Below, one piece after another: positions 40,519 through 48,689 of a stretch of 64,000 nucleotides of DNA (positions within the stretch are counted from its first letter, which is position 1; every line of letters starts with the position of its first letter). This DNA is from Streptosporangium sandarakinum. Its GTDB lineage: Bacteria > Actinomycetota > Actinomycetes > Streptosporangiales > Streptosporangiaceae. The DNA lies in assembly GCF_013409935.1 (NCBI RefSeq), contig NZ_JACCCO010000002.1, forward strand, positions 1,364,001 through 1,428,000. The letters are read 5' to 3'. Under the pieces are notes generated by a model, which saw only the letters and a program-made list of their open reading frames with translations, did no database searches and had not been told where the DNA came from. The position numbers and the translations under genes were made by a program.

Positions 40519-41760
40519 ATGACGGCGGAGACGACGGCGGCGCACGAGCACACCCCCGACGCCCGCGAGCTGGCCGACCTGGAGCTGCTGCTCTCGGGCG
40601 CGTTCCACCCGCTCACCGGCTTCATGGGACCGGCCGACGCGCACGCGGTGACCGGGCACGGCACGCTGGCCGACGGCACGCCGTGGCCGGCGCCCGTCAC
40701 CCTCGCCCTTCCCGAGGACCACCCGGCCGCCCCCGGTGACCGCGTCACGCTCCGCGACCCCGAGGGCGCCGCGCTGGCCGCGCTGACCGTCACCGAACGG
40801 CGCGACGGCCTGGCCGCCGGGCCGGTGGAGGCGCTGGGCGCGGCCGAGCACGGGCCGTTCGCCCGGCTGCGCCGTACGCCGGAGGAGGTCCGCAAGGAGC
40901 TGGCCGGACGGCCGGCGCTGGCGGTCACCATGCGCGGCCCGCTCGACGACCTGGAGGAGATCCGGGCCGTCGCCCGGGAGCTGGACGCGGTCGTCCTGCT
41001 GCTGCCCCTGGTGTTCGGCGAGGACGGGCCCGCGGTGGTCCGCGCCGCGCTGCGCGCCCGCGACCTGCTGCCGGAGGGCACGCTCGTGGCCGCGGTGCCG
41101 CTCGCGCCCCGCGAGGAGACGGCCGTCGACCTGGAGCTGCGCGAGCGGGTGGCCGAGGCGTACGGCGCCGCCGAGCACCTGGCCGGCCCCGAGCCGGTGA
41201 CCATCCCCGGCCCGCCGCACCGCCGCGGGCTGGTGGTCTTCTTCACCGGCCTGTCCGGATCGGGCAAGTCCACCGTCGCCCGGGGGCTGCGCGACGCGCT
41301 GCTGGAGCGCGGCAGCCGTACGGTGACCTACCTCGACGGCGACGTGGTGCGCCGCCTGCTGTCGGCGGGGCTGAGCTTCTCCCGTCAGGACCGCGACCTC
41401 AACATCCGCCGGATCGGGTTCGTCGCCGCCGAGGTCGCCCGGCACGGCGGGCTGGCGATCTGCGCCCCCATCGCGCCGTACGCCGCGACCCGCGCCGAGG
41501 TCCGCGCCATGGTCGAGGCCGTCGGCGGCGACTTCCTGCTCGTCCACGTGGCCACGCCCCTGGAGGAGTGCGAGCGGCGCGACCGCAAGGGGCTGTACGC
41601 CAGGGCGCGCGCCGGGCTGATCCCCGAGTTCACCGGCGTCTCCGACCCCTACGAGGAGCCCGACGACGCCGACCTGGTCATCGACACCACCGGCGTCTCC
41701 GTCGAGGACGCCGTCGGCCGGGTGCTCGATCCGCTGGTCCGTGGAGGGTGGGTCCGCTGA
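40519..41760 (+). CDS. cysC: APS kinase with N-terminal ATP-sulfurylase-like domain
   Basis: 413 residues. The C-terminal 180 form a complete adenylylsulfate kinase: P-loop FFTGLSGSGKSTVARGL, DGDVVRRLLSAGLSFS, RDLNIRRIGFVAAEV, the APS-binding PYAATRAEVR and KGLYARARAG. It makes PAPS from APS and ATP. The first 220 residues match the PUA-like and partial catalytic region of ATP sulfurylase (LADLELLLSGAFHPLTGFMG) but lack its QxRN and HxxH active-site motifs, so this half is probably structural or regulatory. ATP sulfurylase activity would come from cysD/cysN at 58.9-61.2 kb. GGGGAG directly abuts the ATG, a poor spacing. Confidence 0.9.
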   Translation: MTAETTAAHEHTPDARELADLELLLSGAFHPLTGFMGPADAHAVTGHGTLADGTPWPAPVTLALPEDHPAAPGDRVTLRDPEGAALAALTVTERRDGLAAGPVEALGAAEHGPFARLRRTPEEVRKELAGRPALAVTMRGPLDDLEEIRAVARELDAVVLLLPLVFGEDGPAVVRAALRARDLLPEGTLVAAVPLAPREETAVDLELRERVAEAYGAAEHLAGPEPVTIPGPPHRRGLVVFFTGLSGSGKSTVARGLRDALLERGSRTVTYLDGDVVRRLLSAGLSFSRQDRDLNIRRIGFVAAEVARHGGLAICAPIAPYAATRAEVRAMVEAVGGDFLLVHVATPLEECERRDRKGLYARARAGLIPEFTGVSDPYEEPDDADLVIDTTGVSVEDAVGRVLDPLVRGGWVR

Positions 41761-41790
41761 GACCCCCGAGCGAGGAGTGGTGAGCGACTC

Positions 41791-42744
41791 ATGGACATCG
41801 ACCTCCCTTTGGCCCTCGGGTCCTTCCTCGTCGCGATCATCGTCGGGCTGACCGGCATGGGCGGCGGCGCGCTCATGACGCCGATGATGATGCTGTTCTT
41901 CAACGTGCCGCCGCTGGCCGCCGTCTCCAGCGACCTCGTCGCCTCGGCCGTGATGAAGCCGGTGGGCGGGCTCGTCCACCTGCGGCGCGGCACGGTCAGC
42001 CTGCGACTCGTCGGCTGGCTGTGCGCGGGGTCGGTGCCCGGCGCCTTCTGCGGGGTGCTGGTGGCCCGCGCGTTCGGGGACGGCGAGGCGATCCAGCAGA
42101 CGATCAAGTACGCCCTGGGCGTCGCGCTGCTGCTGGCCGTCGCGGGCCTGGTCGCCAAGGCGTGGCTGGCGCGGCGCGAAGGGCCCGTCTCGGCGGACCT
42201 GGGGTCCATCGTCGTGCGCCCAATCCCGACCTTACTGGTCGGTACGATCGGTGGAATCGTGGTCGGCATCTCCTCCGTGGGATCCGGCTCACTGATCATC
42301 GTGGCGCTGCTCGCCCTCTACCCGGCGCTGAAGTCCAACCAGCTCGTCGGCACCGACCTCGTCCAGGCCGTGCCGCTGGTCGCCTCGGCCGCCCTGGGCC
42401 ACCTGCTGTTCGGCGATTTCCAGCTCGACCTCACCACCTCGCTGCTGGCCGGCTCGATCCCCGGCGTCTACCTCGGCGCGCGGATCTCCTCCCGGGCCCC
42501 CGGCGGGGTGATCCGGGCGATCCTCGCGGTGGTGCTGCTGGCCTCGGCGCTGAAGCTCCTCGGCGTGGGCAACGCCGCCCTGCTGTGGATCCTCGCCGCG
42601 GCGGTGGCCGCCGGAGCCGCGGGCTGGTCACTCCTGCGGCACCGGGGTGGCTCCGAGGTAGGGGTCGCGGACGAGGCCGGCGAAGGCCCGGGCCGCGTCG
42701 GCGGTGGCGTCGAAACGGGTGTCGCCGCGCGGCGCGCGCGGTGA
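41791..42744 (+). CDS. TauE/SafE-family sulfite/sulfonate exporter
   Basis: 317 residues with eight or nine TM segments: the two TauE repeats with GLTGMGGGALMTPMM and GISSVGSGSLIIVAL. The family exports sulfite or sulfoacetate-like anions. GAGGAGTGG precedes ATG 41791; the gene sits 30 bases after the APS kinase, tying it to sulfur activation. Codon 148 is a rare TTA (42232-42234). The last 35 residues are hydrophilic and the final 117 bases overlap the convergent hydrolase gene. Confidence 0.88.
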   Translation: MDIDLPLALGSFLVAIIVGLTGMGGGALMTPMMMLFFNVPPLAAVSSDLVASAVMKPVGGLVHLRRGTVSLRLVGWLCAGSVPGAFCGVLVARAFGDGEAIQQTIKYALGVALLLAVAGLVAKAWLARREGPVSADLGSIVVRPIPTLLVGTIGGIVVGISSVGSGSLIIVALLALYPALKSNQLVGTDLVQAVPLVASAALGHLLFGDFQLDLTTSLLAGSIPGVYLGARISSRAPGGVIRAILAVVLLASALKLLGVGNAALLWILAAAVAAGAAGWSLLRHRGGSEVGVADEAGEGPGRVGGGVETGVAARRAR

Positions 42745-44049
42745 GTCGAAGTACACCAGCGCCTTGATCTGCGGATAGAGCCGCATCTCCCGGCGGACCG
42801 CGGCGAAGAACTCCGCCTTGGCGCCGGGCCTGCCGGGACGCTCGAACACGCCCCACTCGGCGAGCATGATCGGCTTGTCCGGGAAGCGCCACCGCATCCA
42901 GCGATGGAACCCGGGCCAGCCGGCGGCGTCCGGGCGCGTCCGGTCCACCAGCCCGGCGAAGCCGCCCGTCCCGGCGGAGGGGTCCGTCCGCGTGGAGGGG
43001 TCCGTCCCTGTGGAGGGGTCCGTTCGGCCCTCGGCGGGGTGGTCCGTCACGGCGGATGAGCCCGTCCCGGCAGAGGGACCGGTCCCGGCGGATGAGCCCG
43101 TCCGGCCCTCGGCGGAGGGGTCCAGGTAGGGGTCCAGGGCGACCCAGTCGACCACGTCGTCGCCGGGGTAGAGCCGCGCGAACCACGGCGCGACGGCCCA
43201 GTTGGGCGCGCCCATGTAGGTCATGACGGTGACCGCGTTGCGCACCCCCCGCTCGCGCAGGCGCGTCACCACGTGCCGGAACATCGCCGCGTAGTCGGCG
43301 GCGGTCATCCCCGAGCCGGGCTCCTCGCGCACGTCGTTCTCCGGTTCGTGGTGGACGGTCAGGAAGAACCTCCCGGGGAAGGTCCGCCGGATGTGCCCGG
43401 CCAGCCGGTCGATCCGCCGGTCCAGCGCACCCCGGGCGATCTCGGCCCAGGTGCGGTCGAAGGACGGCTTCCAGTTGACCAGCAGCAGCCGGGGACCACC
43501 GGGACCGGCGGCGATCGAGCGTTCCTCGGCGGTGGGGAACAGCTCCGCGCCCCGGTGGTAGACGTGCACGATGCCGGCCCGGCGGCCCATGCGGGTCTCG
43601 GCCCGCTCCAGCGCCCGCGCCGGGGACCTCCCGGTGAAGACCTCCGGCGCGATGCCCCACCACGCCCCGCAGGTGGGGACGAGGACGGCGGTGGCCACGC
43701 AGGGCGCTCCCGGCGAGGGCGACCCCGGTGGGCCGTCGGGCCGGGCGGCCTCCGGCTCCGGCGCGCCGGTCCCCGATGGCCACGTTTCCGGCGGCCACGC
43801 GTCCGGCGGCGTTACTCCGGGGGCTCCTGGCATTTCCGGAGTTCCGGGCGTTCCCGGGGTTCCGGGCGTTCCGGATGCTCCCGGGACCTTCGCCGGGGGG
43901 CGCGGCGGGAGCCCAGGCCCGGTCGGCGCGGGGCCGCAGGCGCCGAGGGCCGCAAGCGCCACGAGGACCGGGGCCCCCGAAACGACCAATCCCGCCTTTC
44001 TCCGCAAAACACCCGGACAACCCGTTATTCCCACCAAAACAGCCCCCAT
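42628..44049 (-). CDS. GH26-like glycoside hydrolase lipoprotein
   Basis: 473 residues. Signal ends in LAALGACGPA (lipid Cys about residue 38), then a Gly-Thr-Pro/Gly-Ala-Pro linker. The catalytic domain shows VHHEPEND (probable acid/base Glu), ALDPYLDP and IMLAEWGVFERPG (probable nucleophile Glu), as in GH26 mannanase-like enzymes. A 45-residue Ser/Gly/Thr/Asp repeat tract interrupts the domain before the nucleophile. Probably trims or degrades a polysaccharide at the surface, perhaps the one made next door. ATG 44049 is chosen, the open frame continues to 44307. Confidence 0.8.
   Translation of the reverse strand: MGAVLVGITGCPGVLRRKAGLVVSGAPVLVALAALGACGPAPTGPGLPPRPPAKVPGASGTPGTPGTPGTPEMPGAPGVTPPDAWPPETWPSGTGAPEPEAARPDGPPGSPSPGAPCVATAVLVPTCGAWWGIAPEVFTGRSPARALERAETRMGRRAGIVHVYHRGAELFPTAEERSIAAGPGGPRLLLVNWKPSFDRTWAEIARGALDRRIDRLAGHIRRTFPGRFFLTVHHEPENDVREEPGSGMTAADYAAMFRHVVTRLRERGVRNAVTVMTYMGAPNWAVAPWFARLYPGDDVVDWVALDPYLDPSAEGRTGSSAGTGPSAGTGSSAVTDHPAEGRTDPSTGTDPSTRTDPSAGTGGFAGLVDRTRPDAAGWPGFHRWMRWRFPDKPIMLAEWGVFERPGRPGAKAEFFAAVRREMRLYPQIKALVYFDSPRAPRGDTRFDATADAARAFAGLVRDPYLGATPVPQE
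42980..43130 (-). repeat. Degenerate minisatellite inside the GH26-like gene
   Basis: Repeats of a GGGGTCCGTCC/CCGGCGGATGAGCCCG kind encode successive (T/S)GTDPS and SAGTG units in the protein. Two near-identical pieces, GGCGGATGAGCCCGTC, lie at about 43051 and 43088. Length is likely to vary between strains. Confidence 0.6.
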
Positions 44050-44531
44050 ATTCTTTTCCCGCGACCTTCGCGGGCCTTTCAACCGGATTCCACACCGGCC
44101 GCACCACCGCATTGACGACCCTTTCTCCCGGATTCCGCTCCGGGTCGCGCCGCCACCGGCGGTGAACCGCGTCGTCATCGGCCACCGACCGGACCGCCGC
44201 CGGGCACAGGTCGTACGGCCTGCGGAAACGACGATCCGGCGCGGGTGGCGACGCGCCGGAGCCGCGCGAGAGCGGCGAATAGGAAATATCCGATAAACGC
44301 TGGCCATCGCGCCGCTACAGGCGAGAACAATCTAAAGAAAATCTTGTGTATCGGTCCGGGAAACCGAAAAGCCGACCTATAGTTCCTAGGGTTCTCCAAG
44401 CGCCGACCCGCCCGAGCGGGGCGCACGCCAACGGCCCCCCTCCCGAGGGAAAGGGCTTCCAGGCGCGGCGACCCTCATGAAGCCCCGCGCCGACCGGGCC
44501 GTGTCGATCCCCGTGAAGGAGGTGCGTTCGA
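44050..44531. other. 482-base divergent region ahead of the polysaccharide operon
   Basis: Separates the GH26-like gene and the chain-length gene. The first half remains open in the hydrolase frame but is basic and unlike a signal peptide. Positions 44300-44400 are unusually AT-rich for this window and hold the likely operon promoter. A leader of about 140 bases then precedes the TTG start; no known riboswitch or anti-termination element was recognised. Confidence 0.5.
44378..44383 (+). promoter_or_regulatory. Likely -10 of the polysaccharide operon
   Basis: TATAGT in the AT-rich stretch upstream of the chain-length gene. No convincing -35 lies 16-18 bases upstream. Confidence 0.4.
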
Positions 44532-45419
44532 TTGACGGCGTTTCACCCGAGCCCGTTCCCGGGCGCACCCGCCCGCCGCCCCGGCGGAGACCTGGCGGAC
44601 TACACGTCCCTGCTCCGCCGCAGGTGGCCGATCCTGCTGATCTTCATCACCGCCGGCCTCGGCTGCGGCGGCCTCCTGCTCCGGGTGGTCCCGCCCTCCT
44701 ACACCGCCTCCGCGCAGGTGCTCGTCTCCCCCACCGGCCTCCCCGAGCAGGTCAACCAGGTCACCAACCGCCAGCGCGAGCCGCTCAACCTCGACACCGA
44801 GGCCCAGATCGCCAAGTCCGCGGTCGTGGCGGCCCGGGTCCGCGCCCTGCTCGGCCGTTCCCCCGGACCCGTCGAGGTCTCCGTCCCGCCCAACACCTCG
44901 GTCCTCGGCCTCTCCTACACCGCCGCCGATCCTCGCGCCGCCGCCGCCGGGGCGTCCGCCTACGCCAGGGCCTATCTCACCAACCGCGGCGAGTCGGCCG
45001 AGCAGGCGCGCGACGCACAGCTGCGGGCGCTCCTGGCCAAGCTGCGTCAGGTCAACACGAGCCTGGCGGCGGGCGCGGAGGCGCTGCCCCGCCTGGCCAG
45101 GGGCACCGCCGAACGCACCCTGGCCGCCCACCGGCAGAACGTCCTGGGTCGTCAGTCCGCGAGCCTGACCCTCCGGTACGACGCGCTGCGGACCGTCGCC
45201 GTCACCCCCGGGTCGGTGATCAGCGACGCCGTGCCGCCGGCCGGGCCCAGCGCGCCCAGCCCCCCGCTGTATCTCGGCAGCGGACTGATGACCGGCCTGC
45301 TCGCCGGGGCGGGCCTCGCCCGATGGCTGCCCGAGCGCCCGGCCACCCGTCCCCGTCCCCGTCCTCGACCCGGCGCCCGGCGCCTGGCCGCGCCCGGCGA
45401 GGCGGCCGCCCGGTGGTGA
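44532..45419 (+). CDS. Polysaccharide chain-length determinant (Wzz-like)
   Basis: 295 residues. TM1 (about 33-53), an extracytoplasmic Wzz domain starting SYTASAQVLVSPTG with a helical middle, and TM2 (about 249-268) before a basic Arg/Pro tail. It has no fused tyrosine kinase. Such proteins set glycan length together with the Wzy polymerase, here the next gene. The start is TTG 44532, directed by the strong AAGGAGGTG at 44516-44524. Stop overlaps the next GTG by four bases. Confidence 0.85.
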   Translation: MTAFHPSPFPGAPARRPGGDLADYTSLLRRRWPILLIFITAGLGCGGLLLRVVPPSYTASAQVLVSPTGLPEQVNQVTNRQREPLNLDTEAQIAKSAVVAARVRALLGRSPGPVEVSVPPNTSVLGLSYTAADPRAAAAGASAYARAYLTNRGESAEQARDAQLRALLAKLRQVNTSLAAGAEALPRLARGTAERTLAAHRQNVLGRQSASLTLRYDALRTVAVTPGSVISDAVPPAGPSAPSPPLYLGSGLMTGLLAGAGLARWLPERPATRPRPRPRPGARRLAAPGEAAARW

Positions 45420-46750
45420 GCCTGCCGCACCGCGCCGCCTGGCCGATCGCCGCGCTGCTGGTCGGATACCCGCTGTGGTGGGCGCTGGGCCTCGGCGGGT
45501 TGTCGGTGATCGCGCTCGCCCCGGCGATGGCGCTGGTCCTGTGGCGGCGACGGCCGATCAGGATGCCGCGCGGCTTCGGGCTCTGGCTGCTGCTGCTGGC
45601 CGGATACCTCGTCAGCGCGCTCATGCTCGGCGAGATGCCCCCGGGCACCTACGGCGAGTTCGGCCCCGGGCGGATCGCGGGATACCTCATGCGCCTGGCC
45701 CTCTACGCCTCATTGACGATCATGGTCCTCTACCTCGGCAACCTGACCGAGCGGGAGCTCCCCCAGCTCACCCTGGTCCGCATGCTGGGCGCGCTGTTCG
45801 TCACGACCGTCGCGGGCGGTCTGCTGGGGGTGGTCGCCCCGCACGCCGACTTCACCTCGCCCGTCGAACGGCTGCTGCCCGGTGCGGTCAGCGGCAACCC
45901 CTTCGTCCACAACCTGATCCACCCCACCGCGGCGCAGGTGCAGAAGGTGCTCGGCCACGCCTCCCCGCGCCCGGAGGCGCCCTTCGAGTGGGCCAACGCC
46001 TGGGGCAGCAACATCTCGGTGCTGCTCGTCTGGTTCGTGGTCGGCTGGTGGGTGTACGGCGGGCCGCGCCGGCGACTGGCCGTGCCGCCGCTGCTCGCGC
46101 TGGCCGCCGTGCCGATCGTCTACTCCCTCAACCGGGGCCTGTGGATCGGCCTGGGCGTCGGCGTGGCCTACCTGCTTCTGCGCCTGGGAGGCCGGACCCG
46201 CGCCGTGCTCTGCGCGGCCGTCGCCGCGGCGGCGCTGGCGTTCCTGCTCTCCCCGCTGCGGACGATGGTCGCCCAGCGCTTGGACAACCCGCACAGCAAC
46301 GACATCCGCGCCTTCACCGTCTCGGCCACCGTCGCCGCCGCACGCACCTCCCCGGTGATCGGCTACGGCAACACCCGCAACGCCACCGGCAACCACCGCA
46401 CGATCACCACCGGGAAGACCGACTGGTGCGACACCTGCGGACATCCCCCGCTGGGCAGCGACGGCCAGCTCTGGCACCTGATGATCACGCAGGGGTTCAC
46501 CGGAGCCGCGCTGTACGTGGCCTTCTTCGCCGGAGCCGTCCGCCGCCACTGGCGCGACCGGAGCCCGATCGGGATGGCCGGGGTCCTGGTGATGATCCTC
46601 ACCCTGCTCTACATGTTCGTCTACGACGGGCTGGTCACACCGCTCGGCCTGTACCTGGTCTCTTTCGCGCTCCTGTGGCGGAACCAGACCGGCGCACCGT
46701 CCCCCGGCCGTCCCGGGCCGGTCGTCCGCAGAGGAGGCGTGTTCGATTGA
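45416..46750 (+). CDS. O-antigen ligase/Wzy-type polymerase
   Basis: 444 residues with about ten to twelve TM segments. The large loop VVAPHADFTSPVERLLPGAVSGNPFVHNLIHP... and the distal AARTSPVIGYGNTRNATGNHRTITTG ... GSDGQLWHLMITQGF lie where the WaaL/Wzy family has its catalytic periplasmic loop. It polymerises or ligates lipid-linked repeat units outside the membrane. GTG 45416 forms GTGA with the chain-length stop; TTGA links to the next gene. Confidence 0.85.
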   Translation: MSLPHRAAWPIAALLVGYPLWWALGLGGLSVIALAPAMALVLWRRRPIRMPRGFGLWLLLLAGYLVSALMLGEMPPGTYGEFGPGRIAGYLMRLALYASLTIMVLYLGNLTERELPQLTLVRMLGALFVTTVAGGLLGVVAPHADFTSPVERLLPGAVSGNPFVHNLIHPTAAQVQKVLGHASPRPEAPFEWANAWGSNISVLLVWFVVGWWVYGGPRRRLAVPPLLALAAVPIVYSLNRGLWIGLGVGVAYLLLRLGGRTRAVLCAAVAAAALAFLLSPLRTMVAQRLDNPHSNDIRAFTVSATVAAARTSPVIGYGNTRNATGNHRTITTGKTDWCDTCGHPPLGSDGQLWHLMITQGFTGAALYVAFFAGAVRRHWRDRSPIGMAGVLVMILTLLYMFVYDGLVTPLGLYLVSFALLWRNQTGAPSPGRPGPVVRRGGVFD

Positions 46751-47748
46751 CCAGCCCCCGGACCGAGCCCCGGGCGGGCCGCGCCGGCGACGCCCGCGCC
46801 CGGCTGCGCTACCTCGACCGGACCGTCCGCCTGCTGTTCCCCGGCGCCGGCGAGATCCGCCCCTACAGCCTGCTCCCGCACCCCCTGCTCCCCCGCAGGC
46901 TCGCGCCGCGGCGGTGGTGGCACCCCGGCCGGAGGGTCATGGTGCCCTCCGGGGAGGACACCATCGAGACCTACCTCGGTGAGGCACTGAGCGCGCCGGT
47001 CCAGGTCGTGCTGCACGTCCGCCCGGCCCGGCGGGCCAACCGCAAGCCGATCCTGGAGGCCCGCACCCCGGACGGCCCGGCCGCCTTCGTGAAGATCGGC
47101 GACACCGACCGCGCCCGCGCCCTCGTCGCGCACGAGGCCCGGACGCTCGGCCTGCTGGCGGACGTGCCGCTGAAGACCGTCGTCCCCCCGGTCGTGCTGC
47201 ACCACGGGACGTGGCGCGGCCTGTCCGTGCTCGCGCTGTCCCCGCTGCCCGTACGGCGCGGCCCCGTGCCCGAGGACCTGCTCGTCGAGGCGGTCGCCGA
47301 GATCAGCCGCCTCGGCCGGATCCACCGGGACGGCCGGGACGGCGGACCGGACGGGTTCACCCGGCACGACGGGGCCGGCGGAGCGGACGGGTTCGCCTGG
47401 CACGGCGACTTCTCACCGTGGAACATCGCGCGCGGTCCGGACGGGCGGCTGCTGGTGTGGGACTGGGAGCGGTTCGCCACCGGGGTGCCGCTCGGCTTCG
47501 ACGCCGTCCACCACTTCTTCCAGCACGCGCTGCGCCGTACCGACCCCGCCGCCGCGGCCCGCGCCTGCGTGGCCCGTGCGCTGCGCGTCCTGGCGCCGTT
47601 CGGGCTGACCGCGGCCGAGGCCAGGCTGACCGCCGCCCGCTACCTCATCGCCCTGGCCGACCGGCACGCCGCCGACGGGCACTCCCCCCTCGGCCCGCCC
47701 GGCCGGTGGCTCGGCCCCGCCGTCGACTTCGAGGAGACCCTCATCTGA
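46747..47748 (+). CDS. Aminoglycoside-phosphotransferase-fold kinase in polysaccharide operon
   Basis: 333 residues. Protein-kinase-like catalytic core with FVKIGDTDRARALVAHEARTL (Lys and Glu), HGDFSPWNIARG (catalytic Asp and Asn) and LLVWDWERF (metal Asp). Homologs occur in actinobacterial capsule clusters, where a sugar or lipid phosphotransferase role is assumed. TTG start 46747 overlaps the polymerase stop and has GAGGAGG at 46732. Its start region closely resembles that of the chain-length gene. Confidence 0.82.
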   Translation: MTSPRTEPRAGRAGDARARLRYLDRTVRLLFPGAGEIRPYSLLPHPLLPRRLAPRRWWHPGRRVMVPSGEDTIETYLGEALSAPVQVVLHVRPARRANRKPILEARTPDGPAAFVKIGDTDRARALVAHEARTLGLLADVPLKTVVPPVVLHHGTWRGLSVLALSPLPVRRGPVPEDLLVEAVAEISRLGRIHRDGRDGGPDGFTRHDGAGGADGFAWHGDFSPWNIARGPDGRLLVWDWERFATGVPLGFDAVHHFFQHALRRTDPAAAARACVARALRVLAPFGLTAAEARLTAARYLIALADRHAADGHSPLGPPGRWLGPAVDFEETLI

Positions 47749-47772
47749 GGCGAGGAGGCCCTCGCCTGAGGC
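47731..47772 (+). repeat. 21-base tandem duplication across a stop codon
   Basis: GAGGAGACCCTCATCTGAGG at 47731 onwards and GAGGAGGCCCTCGCCTGAGG at 47752 onwards are adjacent 21-base units with three mismatches. Each encodes EE(T/A)L(I/A) and a TGA, so the end of the kinase and its stop are duplicated in frame. Confidence 0.75.
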
Positions 47773-47831
47773 CACCCCCTTCCGGCAGGAGGGGGATTCC
47801 GACCTGATCCCCACACGCAGAGGAGTTCGCA

Positions 47832-48689
47832 GTGATCCCCGGGGTGAAGCGCCCGGCCCATGCCGTGTCCCGTGCCGTGGGACGACTGACCGCCGGGCAG
47901 CGGCTCCTGCCGTCCTTCCTGATCATCGGGGCGCAGCGCTGTGGCACCACCTCGCTGTACCGGGCGCTGGCGCGGCATCCGCTGATCCTCAAACCGGTGC
48001 TCCACAAGGGCGTCCACTACTTCGACGTGGCCTACGACCGGGGGCTTCCGTGGTACCGCGCCCACTTCCCGCTCCGGGCCCGGACCGCGCGCCTGGCCCA
48101 CCGGTACGGCTGCCGCCCCCAGGCGTTCGAGTCGTCCCCCTACTACCTGTTCCACCCGCTCGCCGGTCCCCGGATCGCCCGCGACCTGCCCGGGGTGAAG
48201 CTGATCGTGCTGGTCCGCGACCCCGTCGAGCGCGCCTTCTCCGCGCACGCCCACGAGCTGGCCCGGGGCTTCGAGACCGAGCCCGATTTCGCCCGCGCGG
48301 TGGAGCTGGAGGAGGAGCGGCTGGCCGGGGCCGAGGACGCCCTGCGCGCCTGCCCGCACTCGGTGAGCCACGCCCACCGCCACCACGCCTACCTCGCCCG
48401 GGGCCGCTACGCCGAGCAGCTCGCCCGCCTGGAGCCCCTGTTCGGCCGGGACCGGCTGCTCGTCCTGGACAGCGGGCGGTTCTTCGCCGATCCGGAGGTC
48501 GTCTACGACCGGGTGCTGGAGTTCCTCGGCCTGCCGCACCTCGGCGACCCGCGGTTCGAACGGCACAACGCCCGGCCGCGGCCCGCCCCGATGCCCGGGC
48601 CGCTCCGCCGCGAGCTGGCCGGCCGCTTCGAGGAGCCCGACGCCCGGCTCTCACCGTGGCTCGGCGCGGAGCCGTCATGGCGGCGCTGA
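47832..48689 (+). CDS. Sulfotransferase (PAPS-dependent) no. 1
   Basis: 285 residues. PAPS 5'-phosphosulfate loop IIGAQRCGTTSLYRAL (residues 31-46), 3'-phosphate region LIVLVRDPVERAFSAHAHEL (Arg and Ser), and HYF/QAFESSPYYLF in the acceptor region match the sulfotransferase families acting on carbohydrates. It probably adds sulfate to the repeat unit or polymer. GTG 47832 has AGAGGAG at a good distance. Its end overlaps the flippase gene by 13 bases. Confidence 0.88.
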   Translation: MIPGVKRPAHAVSRAVGRLTAGQRLLPSFLIIGAQRCGTTSLYRALARHPLILKPVLHKGVHYFDVAYDRGLPWYRAHFPLRARTARLAHRYGCRPQAFESSPYYLFHPLAGPRIARDLPGVKLIVLVRDPVERAFSAHAHELARGFETEPDFARAVELEEERLAGAEDALRACPHSVSHAHRHHAYLARGRYAEQLARLEPLFGRDRLLVLDSGRFFADPEVVYDRVLEFLGLPHLGDPRFERHNARPRPAPMPGPLRRELAGRFEEPDARLSPWLGAEPSWRR

